A stretch of DNA of 64,000 nucleotides from JACCZX01 sp963786295 (GCA_963786295.1 CAWAYV010000029.1:1-64000), one strand, 5' to 3'; positions 43,866 through 53,889 are shown, numbered from the stretch's first letter. Numbers and translations: made by a program. The notes: generated by a model from the sequence alone, not told the origin.

Positions 43866-44159
43866 GTGGCCGCCGAGAAATACGAAATCCCCGACGAGTT
43901 CCTCGAAGCGGCCGATCGCTTCGTTACCCTTGCCAACGAAATGGGCGAGCAGTATTCGCCCGACTGGGTGCGCGCGGTGATGATGTATGCCGCGGCGCGC
44001 TACACCGCATTCAACTGGTTGACCAGCGACGAACGGCGAGATCAGCCGCTCGACGCGGCGGCAGCGTATTTTCGCAACGAGTATGAAACCATGTTCCGCG
44101 AGAACATCAAGGAAATCGAGCCGGTGTATCGCGGCGGCATGACAAGGAAACCGCAATGA
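43866..44159 (+). CDS. DUF3144 family protein
   Basis: 97 residues from a GTG at 43866. Helical, no signal peptide, with DRFVTLANEMGEQ, VRAVMMYAAARYTAFNW and FRNEYETMFRENI, the DUF3144 pattern. The stop overlaps the next start (ATGA), so it is co-translated with a glutathione transferase. Function unknown. Confidence 0.8.
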   Translation: MAAEKYEIPDEFLEAADRFVTLANEMGEQYSPDWVRAVMMYAAARYTAFNWLTSDERRDQPLDAAAAYFRNEYETMFRENIKEIEPVYRGGMTRKPQ

Positions 44160-44801
44160 GCTTGACGCTGGTGATCGGCAATAAGAATTATTCGTCGTGG
44201 TCACTGCGGCCGTGGTTGGCGATGAAGCAGGCCGGAATTGCTTTTAACGAATCCACCGTTCTTTTGGCTCGCCCCGAAACCAAGGAGAAAATTCTGCGTT
44301 ATTCGCCAAGCGGACGCGTGCCGTGTCTGATCGATGGGCAGTTAACGGTGTTCGATTCACTTGCGGTTTGCGAATACGTCAATGAGCAGCACGCCGACGG
44401 AACCTTGTGGCCACGCGATGTCGCGATGCGCGCGCAGGCCCGCTCGGTGGTGGCGGAAATGCACTCGGGCTTTGCCGCCCTTCGCACTCACATGCCAATG
44501 GATATCCGGTCACGCGCACGCTGACAAAGGCCAAACGGCCCTTCGACGCGAGGACGTAGCCGCAGACGTTGCCCGCATCCAAGCTGTCTGGACCGAGTAC
44601 CTATCGCAGGGCGGCCCAATGTTGTTTGGAAGTTTTTCGATCGCCGATGCGTTTTACGCGCCGGTCGTGACGCGCTTCGCGACTTACGGCGTCAAACTGT
44701 CTCCACTGCTCGCGGCGTATTCCGACTGCGTACTGTCGTTGCCAGCAATGCAGCAATGGATCGCCGCAGCCAAAGCGGAAACTGAAACGATCGAGAGCTA
44801 G
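44156..44801 (+). CDS. glutathione S-transferase family protein (frameshifted)
   Basis: About 215 residues. The thioredoxin-like N-terminal domain has NKNYSSWSLRPWLAMKQ with the active-site Ser region, and GRVPCLIDGQLTVFDSLAVCEYV. The frame changes near 44500-44535, after MPMDIR; the helical C-terminal domain continues with QGGPMLFGSFSIADAFYAPVVTRF. Similar GSTs (YfcF/maleylacetoacetate-isomerase-like) are common. Substrate unknown. cca follows after 10 nt. Confidence 0.82.
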
Positions 44802-44811
44802 GCGCCCGAGC

Positions 44812-45951
44812 GTGAAAGCGTATCGAGTCGGCGGCTTCGTGCGCGATCACCTGCTCGGCAACGTGCGCCGTCATTTGGGAGACCTCGACGCAGCGCTGGA
44901 AACCGACCGCGATTGGGTCGTGGTCGGCTCAACACCTGAACAGATGACGGCGCTCGGGTACCAACCGGTCGGCAAGGATTTTCCCGTGTTTCTGCATCCG
45001 GAAACGCACGAGGAGTACGCGCTGGCGCGCACCGAGCGCAAGACGGCGCCCGGCTACAAGGGATTCATCGCACACGCCGCGCCGGACGTTACGCTCGAGC
45101 AGGATCTGGCGCGGCGCGATCTGACGATCAACGCGATGGCGCTCGATGAGGGCGGCGGGCTGATCGATCCGTATCAAGGCAAGCGTGATCTCGAAGCCGG
45201 CATCCTGCGGCATGTCAGTCCGGCTTTTATCGAAGACCCGGTGCGCATTCTGCGTGTTGCACGTTTTGCCGCACGCTTTCCGAATTTCAAAGTTGCGCCT
45301 GAAACCGCGGAGCTGATGCGCGAAATGGTGCGCAATGGCGAAGCCGATGCGCTCGTCCCGGAACGCGTGATGCAGGAGATTTCGCGCGGGCTGATGGAGA
45401 CGAAGCCTTCGCAAATGTTAAATGTGCTCGTCTCATGCGGGCTGATCGACCGGTTGTTTGCCGAACTCGAAGACCTGGGCCCGACGAGCGCCGCGCTCGA
45501 CCGCGCCGCGCAACGCGAACTCGTGTTGCCGTCGCGCTTCGCAATCCTGGCCGGCGCGTGCCGATCGTCGCGTGCGGTTTCCGACTTTCTGGGCAAGCTG
45601 CGCGTACAGAACGATGCGGCACAACTGGCGCGGTTGCTGGTGGAACTGCGTGAGCCACTGAAGAACGCCGAGACCTCGGCAGCGATCGTCGATGTACTCG
45701 AGCGCAGCGATGCATTCCGCCGGCCCGAAAGATTCGAATGGCTGTTGCAGGCGTTCGAAGCCGCGGCTGACGTGTCTGCCGAACGCTTCCGGCGCGCGCT
45801 GCGAGTGGCGGCCGAAGTCGATGCCGGCGCACTCGCAAGCATGCACCGCAATGATCCAAGCCAGATTCAGCGCGCCGTCAGACAGGCGCGCATCGTCGCC
45901 GTGGGCCGCGAGCTGCAAGGCCCGCCGACGTTAGATCAACTGCGCGAGTAG
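44812..45951 (+). CDS. cca: CCA tRNA nucleotidyltransferase without the HD domain
   Basis: Adds or repairs the 3' CCA of tRNAs. The head domain shows RVGGFVRDHLLG, the metal-binding DRDWVVVG, RRDLTINAMALD and EDPVRILRVARFAARF. Gammaproteobacterial type enzymes of about 410 residues also carry a C-terminal HD phosphohydrolase domain; this protein is 379 residues and I see no HD motif after residue 215, only a helical tail. The GTG at 44812 is the start nearest the conserved N-terminus. Its end overlaps a reverse-strand DUF2905 gene by 21 nt. Confidence 0.88.
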   Translation: MKAYRVGGFVRDHLLGNVRRHLGDLDAALETDRDWVVVGSTPEQMTALGYQPVGKDFPVFLHPETHEEYALARTERKTAPGYKGFIAHAAPDVTLEQDLARRDLTINAMALDEGGGLIDPYQGKRDLEAGILRHVSPAFIEDPVRILRVARFAARFPNFKVAPETAELMREMVRNGEADALVPERVMQEISRGLMETKPSQMLNVLVSCGLIDRLFAELEDLGPTSAALDRAAQRELVLPSRFAILAGACRSSRAVSDFLGKLRVQNDAAQLARLLVELREPLKNAETSAAIVDVLERSDAFRRPERFEWLLQAFEAAADVSAERFRRALRVAAEVDAGALASMHRNDPSQIQRAVRQARIVAVGRELQGPPTLDQLRE

Positions 45952-46128
45952 CATCAACAGAAGCGATAAGACGATCGTGCTGGTAAACGGCAGCACGTAC
46001 TCGCGCCCGTTGCGCCTGAAGCGCAGATCACCAGGCAGCCGGCCGATGCCGAGCCGGCTCAGCCAAGGCTGCAGAGCCGTCAGCACCAGCAACGCAATGA
46101 ATGTCGTCAAAAGCCATTTCATTTGCAA
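45931..46128 (-). CDS. DUF2905 small membrane protein
   Basis: 65 residues with two membrane helices around the cytosolic loop RLPGDLRFRRNGREYVLPFT, the signature of DUF2905. Length is standard. It overlaps the end of cca tail to tail. The MidA-like gene lies upstream on the same strand with 16 nt between. Function unknown. Confidence 0.85.
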   Translation of the reverse strand: MQMKWLLTTFIALLVLTALQPWLSRLGIGRLPGDLRFRRNGREYVLPFTSTIVLSLLLMLLAQLI

Positions 46129-46144
46129 GGCAGTTTACGCAGCG

Positions 46145-47296
46145 CTACAGCGAATGCAGACGATCGCCGCGCGCAAAGCCGATCAGCGGTCCTTGTACGC
46201 CGCGCCCAACCATCAGGACTTTCACCAACTCGCCCATTTCAGCTTCGGACACGAGCCGATGCAATGCCCCTGAGTTCTGAGGCGTGTGCTGTGCTTGCAG
46301 CTGGTCGAGCACGCCACAGTTCAGCAAAAAATGCGCTTGCGACGTATAACCGAGGACGTTTAGGCCCGCGTCGTGCGCCGCTGCAGCCATGGCAGAGAAG
46401 TCCACGTGCGCGGTCACGTCGTTCAGCCCCACCATCCACAGCGGGTCGCTGTGCGCGTGATGTCGAAAATGGCACATGACAGTGCCCATCAATCGTTGCG
46501 GGTGGTAGTACTCACGCTGCGGAAATCCGTAGTCGATGACCAGCAGTGCGCCGCGTGCCAGCCACTGCGCGCTCGACCGCATCCAGCCCTCGGCCAGCAG
46601 ATTCACTTCGGACGCGTAACCGTCGGGGAGCGCCCCGTGTTCGGCTTCGATGGCGGCCACCGCGGAGGCAAGAGCATCGCTCGCGCGCCGCTCGTCGAAT
46701 GCGAATCCGCCATCCGGTCCGATGACGACGCCGCGCTCGAACGTCACGCTGCCGCGCTTCACAAAAAGCTTGACCGGCATCACATCGAGCACTTCATTCG
46801 CCAGCATCACGCCTTGGAATTCAGTCGGCGGCGCGCTCAGCCAATCGACCGGAGCGCCTTGCAGCCGTTGCTGTTGACGATCCACTAACTCGGGCGAAAT
46901 CTCGACGATCGAATAGCTTTCCAGCGCGACACCGCGCTTAGAAAGCGCAGCGATCAGATCGCCGGCAAGCGCTCCCGAGCCGGCGCCGAATTCGACGATC
47001 CGCGCCGGCACCTGCTCGAACAGCTGTGCGAATTGCCGTGCCAACGCTTGCGCAAACAGCGGCGATATTTCCGGCGCGGTAACGAAGTCGCCACCCGCTG
47101 CGGAATCGCCGAACTTATGCGCACCGGCCACGTAGTAACCGAGTTCCGGCGCGTACAGCGCCAGCTGCATATAACGATCGAACGGAATCCATCCGTCTGC
47201 GCGTGCGATCTCGGCGGCGATATGCGCAACAACGCGCGTGCTGTGTTTCGCCGCCGCCGGGCTCGGCAGCGGCATCGAAGAGTGAACCACGGTCAT
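46145..47296 (-). CDS. MidA/NDUFAF7-like SAM-dependent methyltransferase
   Basis: 383 residues. Family text: PFDRYMQLALYAPELGYY, GDFVTAPEISPLFAQALA, motif I EFGAGSGALAGDL, ANEVLDVMPV and DYGFPQREYYHPQR. The mitochondrial relative NDUFAF7 dimethylates an arginine of a complex I subunit; bacterial members are assumed to act similarly. It is divergent from the folate SDR gene with 64 nt between. Confidence 0.88.
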   Translation of the reverse strand: MTVVHSSMPLPSPAAAKHSTRVVAHIAAEIARADGWIPFDRYMQLALYAPELGYYVAGAHKFGDSAAGGDFVTAPEISPLFAQALARQFAQLFEQVPARIVEFGAGSGALAGDLIAALSKRGVALESYSIVEISPELVDRQQQRLQGAPVDWLSAPPTEFQGVMLANEVLDVMPVKLFVKRGSVTFERGVVIGPDGGFAFDERRASDALASAVAAIEAEHGALPDGYASEVNLLAEGWMRSSAQWLARGALLVIDYGFPQREYYHPQRLMGTVMCHFRHHAHSDPLWMVGLNDVTAHVDFSAMAAAAHDAGLNVLGYTSQAHFLLNCGVLDQLQAQHTPQNSGALHRLVSEAEMGELVKVLMVGRGVQGPLIGFARGDRLHSL

Positions 47297-47360
47297 CGGT
47301 TGATGGTACTGCCGGTAAACTTCCGCGCCTGTTGCTTGGCCTCTGGCACTTCATCCCAAC

Positions 47361-48158
47361 ATGCCTGAACTCTCGAACCGGGCCGCGCTTGTCACCGGCG
47401 GCGCGCGCCGCATCGGCCGCGAGATTGCGCTTGCTTTGGCGCGCGACGGCTGGGACGTAGCGGTCCACTACGCGACTTCGCGCGACGACGCACTGGACAC
47501 GGTGGCTCAAATCGAAGCCATCGGACGACGCGCGATCGCGGTCAATCGCGATCTGGCCGTCGAGCCCGGAGTTCTAAGCCTGCTTGCCGAATGCGCAAAC
47601 GAACTCGCTCCGGTGACCTGTGTGGTCAACAACGCGTCGTTGTTCGAATACGATAACGTCGCGCGGTTTACGCCTGACCATCTACTGCGCGCGATGCGAA
47701 CGAATGCCGCCGCGCCGGTAATGCTGGCGCGCTCGCTGCACGAACATCTGGCGCACGACGCGCACGGCGTGGTTATCAACCTGCTCGATCAAAAGCTCGA
47801 GAATCCGAACCCGGATTTCCTTTCGTACACGCTGTCAAAGGCGGCGCTGAAAGAGGCGACGAGGTTATTGGCGATCGCGCTGGCGCCAAAGGTCAGAGTC
47901 GTCGGCATCGCACCCGGTATCACACTCGCATCCAACTTGCAGAGCGATATGGGTTTCGCAGAGGCGCATCGTCGGACCCCGCTCGGCCAATCGAGCACGC
48001 CGCAAGATGTGGCGCAAGCGGCCGTCTATCTTGCAAACGCCGGGGCGGTGACCGGGACCATCTTGCTGGTCGATGGCGGCCAGCACCTGGTGCCGAGCTC
48101 GCGCGACGTGATGTTCGCCACCGAGCCGCAGCTCGATCAGGATGGCGGCAAGCAATGA
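47361..48158 (+). CDS. short-chain dehydrogenase, pteridine reductase-like
   Basis: 265 residues. The nucleotide motif TGGARRIGREIALAL has the Arg-Arg typical of pteridine reductases and FolM. Catalytic SYTLSKAALKEATRLLA contains Tyr and Lys, and INLLDQKLENPNPDFLSY (NLLDQ...PNPDFLSYTLSK) is close to PTR1/FolM. It overlaps folB by 4 nt, which supports dihydromonapterin or dihydrofolate reduction. Confidence 0.85.
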   Translation: MPELSNRAALVTGGARRIGREIALALARDGWDVAVHYATSRDDALDTVAQIEAIGRRAIAVNRDLAVEPGVLSLLAECANELAPVTCVVNNASLFEYDNVARFTPDHLLRAMRTNAAAPVMLARSLHEHLAHDAHGVVINLLDQKLENPNPDFLSYTLSKAALKEATRLLAIALAPKVRVVGIAPGITLASNLQSDMGFAEAHRRTPLGQSSTPQDVAQAAVYLANAGAVTGTILLVDGGQHLVPSSRDVMFATEPQLDQDGGKQ

Positions 48159-48550
48159 ACGCGCTGTTCGATGCCCGGCTCGCCGATTGCCGCAGGATCT
48201 TTCTGCGAAACTATGTCGTCGACGCCAACATTGGCATTCATGCGCACGAGAAAAATGGCGCGCAGCGCGTCGCACTCAATGTCGACGTATTCGTGCCGCT
48301 CTCGTTGTCCACGCCGCGTCATGATCGAATTCATGAAGTGATCGACTATGACTTCATTCGGCTCGCGATCAAGCATCGCATAGAACAGGGGCATATCAAC
48401 TTGCAGGAAACTCTGGTCGATGACGTAGCGCGGGCATTGCTGGCGCATCCGGCGGTGCGCGCGGTGCGCGTATCGAGCGAAAAACCCGATGTGTACGACG
48501 ACGTCGACGCAGTCGGCATCGAAATCGTGCATTTCAAGGAAGGCGCATGA
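48155..48550 (+). CDS. folB: dihydroneopterin aldolase
   Basis: 131 residues. It forms 6-hydroxymethyl-dihydropterin in folate synthesis. Visible features are the N-terminal RIFLRNYVVDANIGIHAHEKNG segment (conserved IGIHAHEK), EVIDYDFIRLAI, QETLVDDVA with the Glu that anchors the pterin, and the catalytic Lys in VSSEKPDVYDD. Start and stop both overlap neighbours (ATGA), giving a three-gene unit with the reductase and ttcA. Confidence 0.9.
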   Translation: MNALFDARLADCRRIFLRNYVVDANIGIHAHEKNGAQRVALNVDVFVPLSLSTPRHDRIHEVIDYDFIRLAIKHRIEQGHINLQETLVDDVARALLAHPAVRAVRVSSEKPDVYDDVDAVGIEIVHFKEGA

Positions 48551-49440
48551 ACGCGCCGCTTCGCGTGCAAAAGCGGGCCTACGAGAACAACAAGCTCGAA
48601 AAGCGCTTGCTACGCCTGACAAGCCAGGCGATCGCGCAATTCAACATGATCGAAGCCGGCGACAAGATCATGGTGTGCCTGTCAGGCGGCAAAGACAGCT
48701 ACAGCCTGTTGGAGTTGCTGCTGCTGTTGAGGCAACGCGCGCCGATCGACTTCGACATCGTTGCAGTCAATCTGGATCAGAAGCAGCCGGGATTTCCGGA
48801 AGATGTCCTGCCGAAATATTTGAGAACCAAAGGCGTGCCCTTTCACATCGAAGCGCAGGACACGTATTCGATCGTCAAGCGCGTAATCCCCGAAGGCAAG
48901 ACGATGTGTTCGCTGTGTTCACGGCTGCGCCGAGGCATTTTGTATCGCGTCGCCGGCGAACTGGGCGCCACCAAGATCGCGCTCGGCCATCACCGCGACG
49001 ACATCCTCGGCACGTTCTTTCTAAATTTGTTTTACGGCGGCACGTTAAAGGCAATGCCGCCAAAGCTTGCATCCGACGACGGCAAGCACATCGTGATCCG
49101 GCCGCTCGCGTATGTCGAAGAAGCCGACCTTGCGCGCTACGCCGAGGTCAACGCGTTTCCGATCATCCCTTGCAATTTATGCGGCGCCCAAGTCAACCTG
49201 AAGCGGCAGGAGGTCAAGCGAATGCTGCTGGAATGGGAAAAGCGTTTCCCCGGAAGAGTCGAAAACACGTTTAACGCGTTGGCGAGGGTCGTGCCATCGC
49301 ATCTGATGGACGCAAACCTGTTTGACTTTGCAACATTGCAGGCGAGTGGACGGCCGGAGGTCGACGGCGATATTGCTTTCGATGCCCCGCCGTGCAGTGC
49401 CGACGAAGATGCTGCGGCCGACGTGATCCGCTTTGCGTAA
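48547..49440 (+). CDS. ttcA: tRNA 2-thiocytidine synthetase TtcA
   Basis: ATP- and Fe-S-dependent enzyme that thiolates C32 of some tRNAs. The PP-loop is CLSGGKDSYSLLELL, the cluster cysteines are in KTMCSLCSRLRRG (CxxC) and later PCNLCG, and GHHRDDILGTFFLNLFY is typical. 297 residues, standard length. It overlaps folB by 4 nt. Confidence 0.95.
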   Translation: MNAPLRVQKRAYENNKLEKRLLRLTSQAIAQFNMIEAGDKIMVCLSGGKDSYSLLELLLLLRQRAPIDFDIVAVNLDQKQPGFPEDVLPKYLRTKGVPFHIEAQDTYSIVKRVIPEGKTMCSLCSRLRRGILYRVAGELGATKIALGHHRDDILGTFFLNLFYGGTLKAMPPKLASDDGKHIVIRPLAYVEEADLARYAEVNAFPIIPCNLCGAQVNLKRQEVKRMLLEWEKRFPGRVENTFNALARVVPSHLMDANLFDFATLQASGRPEVDGDIAFDAPPCSADEDAAADVIRFA

Positions 49441-49563
49441 AGCGGCCTAGCTACCTGCGTGCAGCGCGCGGCACCGAAGGAGTGCGAGCAGGATCTCAGC
49501 TCTTGAGCAACTGACCATGCGGTCGTTTGCGATGCGAGGCTTAGAAAATGAGGAGGATTGACG

Positions 49564-50031
49564 ATGAAGCTGACATCAACTGCATTCGCGCACCAAGGCG
49601 AGATTCCCTCGAAGTACACATGTGAAGGCGATGATTATTCGCCGCCGCTCGCATGGAGCGAGGTCCCTACCGAGGCCAAGAGTCTCGCGCTTATCGTCGA
49701 TGATCCCGATGCGCCCGATCCCGCAGCGCCGAAGATGACCTGGGTGCACTGGGTGTTGTACAACTTACAAACTAGTGCAACGGGCTTGCCCGAGCGCGGC
49801 AAACCCCTCCCTGCAGGCTCGCGCGAAGGCCTGAACGATTGGCAGCGCACCGGCTATGGCGGTCCGTGTCCGCCCATTGGGCGCCACCGCTACTTCTTCA
49901 AGCTGTACGCGCTGGACACCGAGCTCGCAGACCTGGCGCGGCCGACGAAGGCGCGCTTGGAACAGGCGATGCAAAACCACATAGTCGCGCACGCAGAGCT
50001 GATCGGCACGTATCAGAAGCAGCGCCGCTGA
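49564..50031 (+). CDS. YbhB/YbcL family Raf-kinase-inhibitor-like protein
   Basis: 155 residues of the PEBP fold: IPSKYTCEGDDYSPPLAWSEVP, LALIVDDPDAPDP, the ligand-pocket WVHWVLYNL and GYGGPCPPIGRHRYFFKLYALD (conserved GPCPPxGxHRYFF). No signal peptide. GAGGAGG precedes the ATG at 49564. Physiological role of bacterial PEBPs is not settled. It converges on the lyase gene with 3 nt between. Confidence 0.9.
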   Translation: MKLTSTAFAHQGEIPSKYTCEGDDYSPPLAWSEVPTEAKSLALIVDDPDAPDPAAPKMTWVHWVLYNLQTSATGLPERGKPLPAGSREGLNDWQRTGYGGPCPPIGRHRYFFKLYALDTELADLARPTKARLEQAMQNHIVAHAELIGTYQKQRR

Positions 50032-50034
50032 CGT

Positions 50035-51146
50035 TCAAACAGCATCCAGCGCGCGCTCGACCTCCCTGCACAGCACTTCGGTCGGTTCGCAGCCGACCGA
50101 GATGCGAATGAAGCCGTCGGGCACGGCATCGCCCCAACGCGCGCGCCGTTCGGCGCACGTGTGAACTCCGCCAAAGCTGGTCGATGCTCGCATGAATGCG
50201 CAGCGTTCGATGAAACGATCGGCGATCGCCCGGTCTGCAAGAGTGAGCGCGATCAGACAGCCGCCGCTTGTCATTTGCGCTTGCGCAAGGCGATGCGCTG
50301 GATGCGACGCGAGGCCTGGATAGCGACAGAGCGACCACCTTCGGATGTTGCACCAGGCGCTCGGCGATCGCATGCGCGTTGACGCACATGCGCGAATAGC
50401 GGACCTCGAGCGTTTCAAGGCCGCGATGCACCAGCCATGCTTCGTGCGGCCCCGGCACCGCGCCGGCGATCTTGCGCCAATCGCGCACCGCGCTGATCAC
50501 CTGTGAGTTACGCGAGCTCACGTGCCCGAAGAGCACATCACTATGCCCATTTAGCGCCTTGGTGTCGGCCGAAACGACGACATCGGCGCCGAGATCGAGC
50601 GGGCGCTGACCAAGCGGTGTCATCGTTGTGTTATCGACTGCGACCAGCGCACCCGCATGCTTTCGCGTGTCGAACGACGGCACCGATATCAGCCAGCTCG
50701 AGGCCGGGGTTCGACGGGGTTTCAATCCATACCAGTCGATACCCAGCCAGCGAACGCGTTGCGACTTCCGACGTCGGGCAGTGATCGACCGATTACGCCC
50801 ATCGGCAGCAAGTACTTTTCAGCAAACACGCGCACCGTGTAGTAGCCGTCCGACGGCAGCAAGCACGCGGTCGCCGGACTTCAGCGTGCTGTACAGCAAC
50901 GCGGCGATCGCCGCCATTCCCGACGGAAACGTGACCGTCTCGGCGTCTTCAAGGATCGCTAACGCTTCCTCCAATGCGGTCCACGTTGGATTGGCCCAGC
51001 GGGCGTACTGGTACGGACCACTCGGATCGGGCGCCAGTCGATACACAGAAGTGTTGACGATCGGTGGTGAAAACGCATGTCCGATCTCGGTCGACTTGCT
51101 TGCGTGATGCAGCGTGCGGGCGAAACGTTCGTCAGATTCGATTCAT
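50035..51146 (-). CDS. metC: PLP-dependent Cys/Met metabolism lyase (cystathionine beta-lyase-like; multiply frameshifted)
   Basis: About 370 residues in at least three frames. In order: RTLHHASKSTEIGHAFSPPIVNTSVYR, ARWANPTWTALEEALAILEDAETVTFPSGMAAIAALL, then DNTTMTPLGQRPLDLGADVVVSADTKALNGHSDVLFG with the PLP-binding Lys, and the C-terminal AFMRASTSFGGVHTCAE and FIRISVGCEPTEVL. These are the landmarks of the trans-sulfuration family; cystathionine beta-lyase is favoured over MetB or MetZ by the SADTKALNGHSD segment but is not certain. Frame breaks near 50330, 50740-50830 and 51110. Confidence 0.75.
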
Positions 51147-51307
51147 TGAAGCGCGCCTGATCGTAGCCAGGGCGTGATGCTAAGCGCCCGCAGCCGGCAC
51201 CTGGGGCCGTCGGGACTAATTCTCGACGTTCAGATGCCTCGATCGCCACAACTTCTTGACGGGCCGCCTTCGTGAATCGAGACGCAACCTCCTGTCCGGC
51301 TGCGTCT

Positions 51308-51847
51308 TCAACACGCCCACTTGGGCTTGTTGTCGATCGATAGCGTGAACCGTGTGCCACTCTGGGCCGCGTTAGCTGCCGTGAGCAGCTCGAGCCGCAT
51401 GAACAACGGTCGTTTAGCCGGCAGCGTCACGCGATACACACGCGAGCCGCCCGCCGCCTCCTTCCGACACTCTCCGCCCAGCTGTTCGATCAGCGTAGCC
51501 GGAGAGAACTGCGCCTTAAGCGTGTGCGCGAGACCCTTCTTCTCGAACAACCGGGGCAGCGACACCTCGACATCGAACATCATCTGCCGCGCCCCGACCA
51601 CCAGCACGGTGCCGCGCCCGTGGCCATCGAGCGTGACGTCGGCTTCCTGCGCGAACGCGCTGGGCGCCTCCTTCACCGTGGCGTCGCGCCACTTCACACC
51701 TTTGATCGGCTTCAGCGCGTTCCAGTTGTTGGCCGAATAGTTGGCGGTAGCGGGCACCGCAAGCGCGCCGGCGAACTCACCGAGCGTGACCGCACTCGCC
51801 GACGCCTGCAGGGCGGAGAAAGTCAGGCCAACAATCCATGCGCGCAT
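51308..51847 (-). CDS. uncharacterised exported protein, paralogue of the gene at 53151
   Basis: 179 residues. A signal peptide (WIVGLTFSALQASASA) precedes TLGEFAGALAVPA. Shared with the protein at 53151-53811: TLG-F/I-AGALA, N-x-W-x-A-x-K/A-L-x-G-x-KW and, later, GGSRVYRVTLPAKRPLFM (SGSRIYRATLAGRKPLYL in the paralogue). No known domain recognised. Only two or three Cys; no catalytic signature. ATG at 51847 has AGGTGA ten bases upstream. It is the last gene of the accessory operon. Confidence 0.6.
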   Translation of the reverse strand: MRAWIVGLTFSALQASASAVTLGEFAGALAVPATANYSANNWNALKPIKGVKWRDATVKEAPSAFAQEADVTLDGHGRGTVLVVGARQMMFDVEVSLPRLFEKKGLAHTLKAQFSPATLIEQLGGECRKEAAGGSRVYRVTLPAKRPLFMRLELLTAANAAQSGTRFTLSIDNKPKWAC

Positions 51848-51888
51848 GCTGATCTTCACCTAGAAAACTATTTGTCGCGGCAACGCCA

Positions 51889-53120
51889 CTACTTCTTCGC
51901 CTTGTACGCCTCGAGCAGCAGGTTTCGCTCCGGCATGTCCTGCAGGATCAGCCGGCCCATCGATGTGTCCGCTTGCAGGCGACCCGGTGACTGCGGCGGG
52001 GGCAGGCCGCCGGGATTGACCCGGGATAGCGTCTGCACACGCTCGCTGGAAGATCGGCGCCGGCGCCGGCCCAGGCCGGGCGCTCCCAGACAAACGTGAT
52101 CGACTGCAGCATTTCATTCGCGTCGAAGTCGTACAGCGTCGCCTTGAGGCGCGGGTCGTCGCAGGCGCTACCGCGCAGGTCGATGCGCAGGTTGTTCGTG
52201 TTCGGCACCTTGCCTTCGATCGCGGGCTCGTTGAAGCGCACGTCCGACATCGCCCGCACCTGATTGACGCCGACCGTGCCGAGCTTGTCGAGCAGCGTGT
52301 TGCGGCAGACCTCGGGCGACAGCCGCGACAGCGTTGACGGCGCCGATGGGCTGGCCGCGGCCGTCGAGGACTTGGCCGCGCCGGCTGCCGGCGGCGGCGC
52401 ACCGACGCCCGATGCCGGTGGCGCGCGGTTCGACGGCCCGCTTTGTGTGGCTGTCGTAGTGCCTGTCACGCGAACCAAGGCGCAGCCCGGGAGGTTGAAA
52501 ACCTCAATACGATTCGGACTGACGACATCGAACCCCATAATCTCAATCCCCTTGGCCGGCAGCGCAAACAACCGCTTGCCGTCTGCGCGATAGGCGATCG
52601 GGCCGAGCGAGTCATCGCCGTACCCATCGATGCTGGCCCAGGTCTTCGACTTGAATTCGGTGATGCCATCCCCGAACGTGAACTGGCAGAGCGGCGCGGC
52701 CGGGGTTGGCCAGCATGGCCATCGCTTGTCCCAGTTCGTCCTTCCTCTTGGGCTTGCCGTCACTTTCGACGCGCCAGCGCCCGAGCAGCACATTCCGCTC
52801 GTCAGGCAATGGCGGCATGCGCGAGTAACTTCCTGCGCAGGGCCTGCAACTCGGCAGCGGCGCGGGCGATCGTAGGAGGAGGTGGCAGGACGAGTATTGG
52901 CAGAGCGCCTTTCGTCGTCGGACTGCTCTTCCGTTTTCTTCCTCGCGTCTTCTGTTGACCTTAGTTGCCGTTGATACTCCTCTTGCGCCCGGCGCTGCTG
53001 CTCTTCGCGCTGTCGATCCTGCTCACGCTGATACTCGCGCTGCCGGTCAGCTTCAGGCGTCTGCGCCATCGCGCAGGGCACCAGTAGTGCAAGTACTAAC
53101 GACATGAATCGACTCATCAT
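51889..53120 (-). CDS. uncharacterised exported protein with Gln/Arg/Glu-rich coiled coil (frameshifted)
   Basis: About 410 residues. Signal peptide (FMSLVLALLVPCAMAQ), then a highly charged Q/R/E coiled coil (about residues 20-75, REYQREQDRQREEQQRR), a middle region with NVLLGRWRVESDGKPKRKDELG and CQFTFGDGITEFKSKTWASID, a Ala/Pro/Ser linker, and a C-terminal region with LSPEVCRNTLLDKLG and the final NLLLEAYKAKK. Frames change near 52860, 52690 and 52045. No family recognised. Start ATG at 53120 follows ATAGGAGAAACAATC. Confidence 0.55.
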
Positions 53121-53150
53121 GATTGTTTCTCCTATCACAAGGTCACTACT

Positions 53151-53811
53151 TCAGCTGCGACCGCCATTCCGGTCTTCGATCATCTGCTGTGAGTGCAAGC
53201 GCGCGAGGGCGTAGCACTCGATGACTCGACCGTGCGTCGGCTCGTCGACCAAGGCGAACAACGCGCACGTTGTCCATCAACAGATCCAGCAGCTTGTTGC
53301 GCTGGGGCTCCATCTCGATCGTCGACGTGGAGCCACCACGGTCTGCTGCCGCGTACTGGATGTGCAGGTAGAGCGGTTTGCGACCGGCCAGTGTCGCGCG
53401 ATAGATGCGTGAGCCGCTCAGCCGCTCGTCCGGGCAGGCGCCGCGGACTTGTTCGAGTGTCGCGTCCTTCGGAAACTGCACCGCGAGCATCTCAGGCACT
53501 GTGGCGAGCTTGATGTCCTTCGGCCAGTTGACGGTGGCCGAGTGCAGGCGGCCTTGATCGCCGACCAGACTGATGCCGCCGGGGCCAACACCGTTGATTG
53601 GCACCGTGCCGTTCCAGTAGTACTTGTTGCCGCCCTTGGCGGGCGCCTTGCCTTGCCACTTGGCGCCGGCCAGCTTGGCAAACGCCGTCCAGTCGTTGGT
53701 TGCCTGCGGCGCACCCGCCGGAGCCGCCAGCGCAGCCGCGATATCTCCAAGCGTTGCGGCAAACGCGGGCAAGCTCCCGCACAGACACAGTCCGAACATC
53801 GCGGCCCGCAT
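53151..53811 (-). CDS. uncharacterised exported protein, paralogue of the gene at 51308 (frameshifted)
   Basis: About 220 residues. Signal peptide AAMFGLCLCGSLPAFAA, then TLGDIAAALAAP, NDWTAFAKLAGAKWQG, GGISLVGDQGRLHSATVNWP and SGSRIYRATLAGRKPLYLHI. It is clearly related to the last gene of the operon. The frame changes near 53262; the second frame gives LFALVDEPTHGRVIECYALARLHSQQM, more protein-like than the alternative, and ends at the TGA at 53151. No domain recognised. Confidence 0.55.
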
Positions 53812-53889
53812 CGTCGATGCGCGGCAACGGCCAACGTCGTCAATCACCATGGCGAACCTCCCCGTAAGCATCCGTACCCGCCACTTCGG

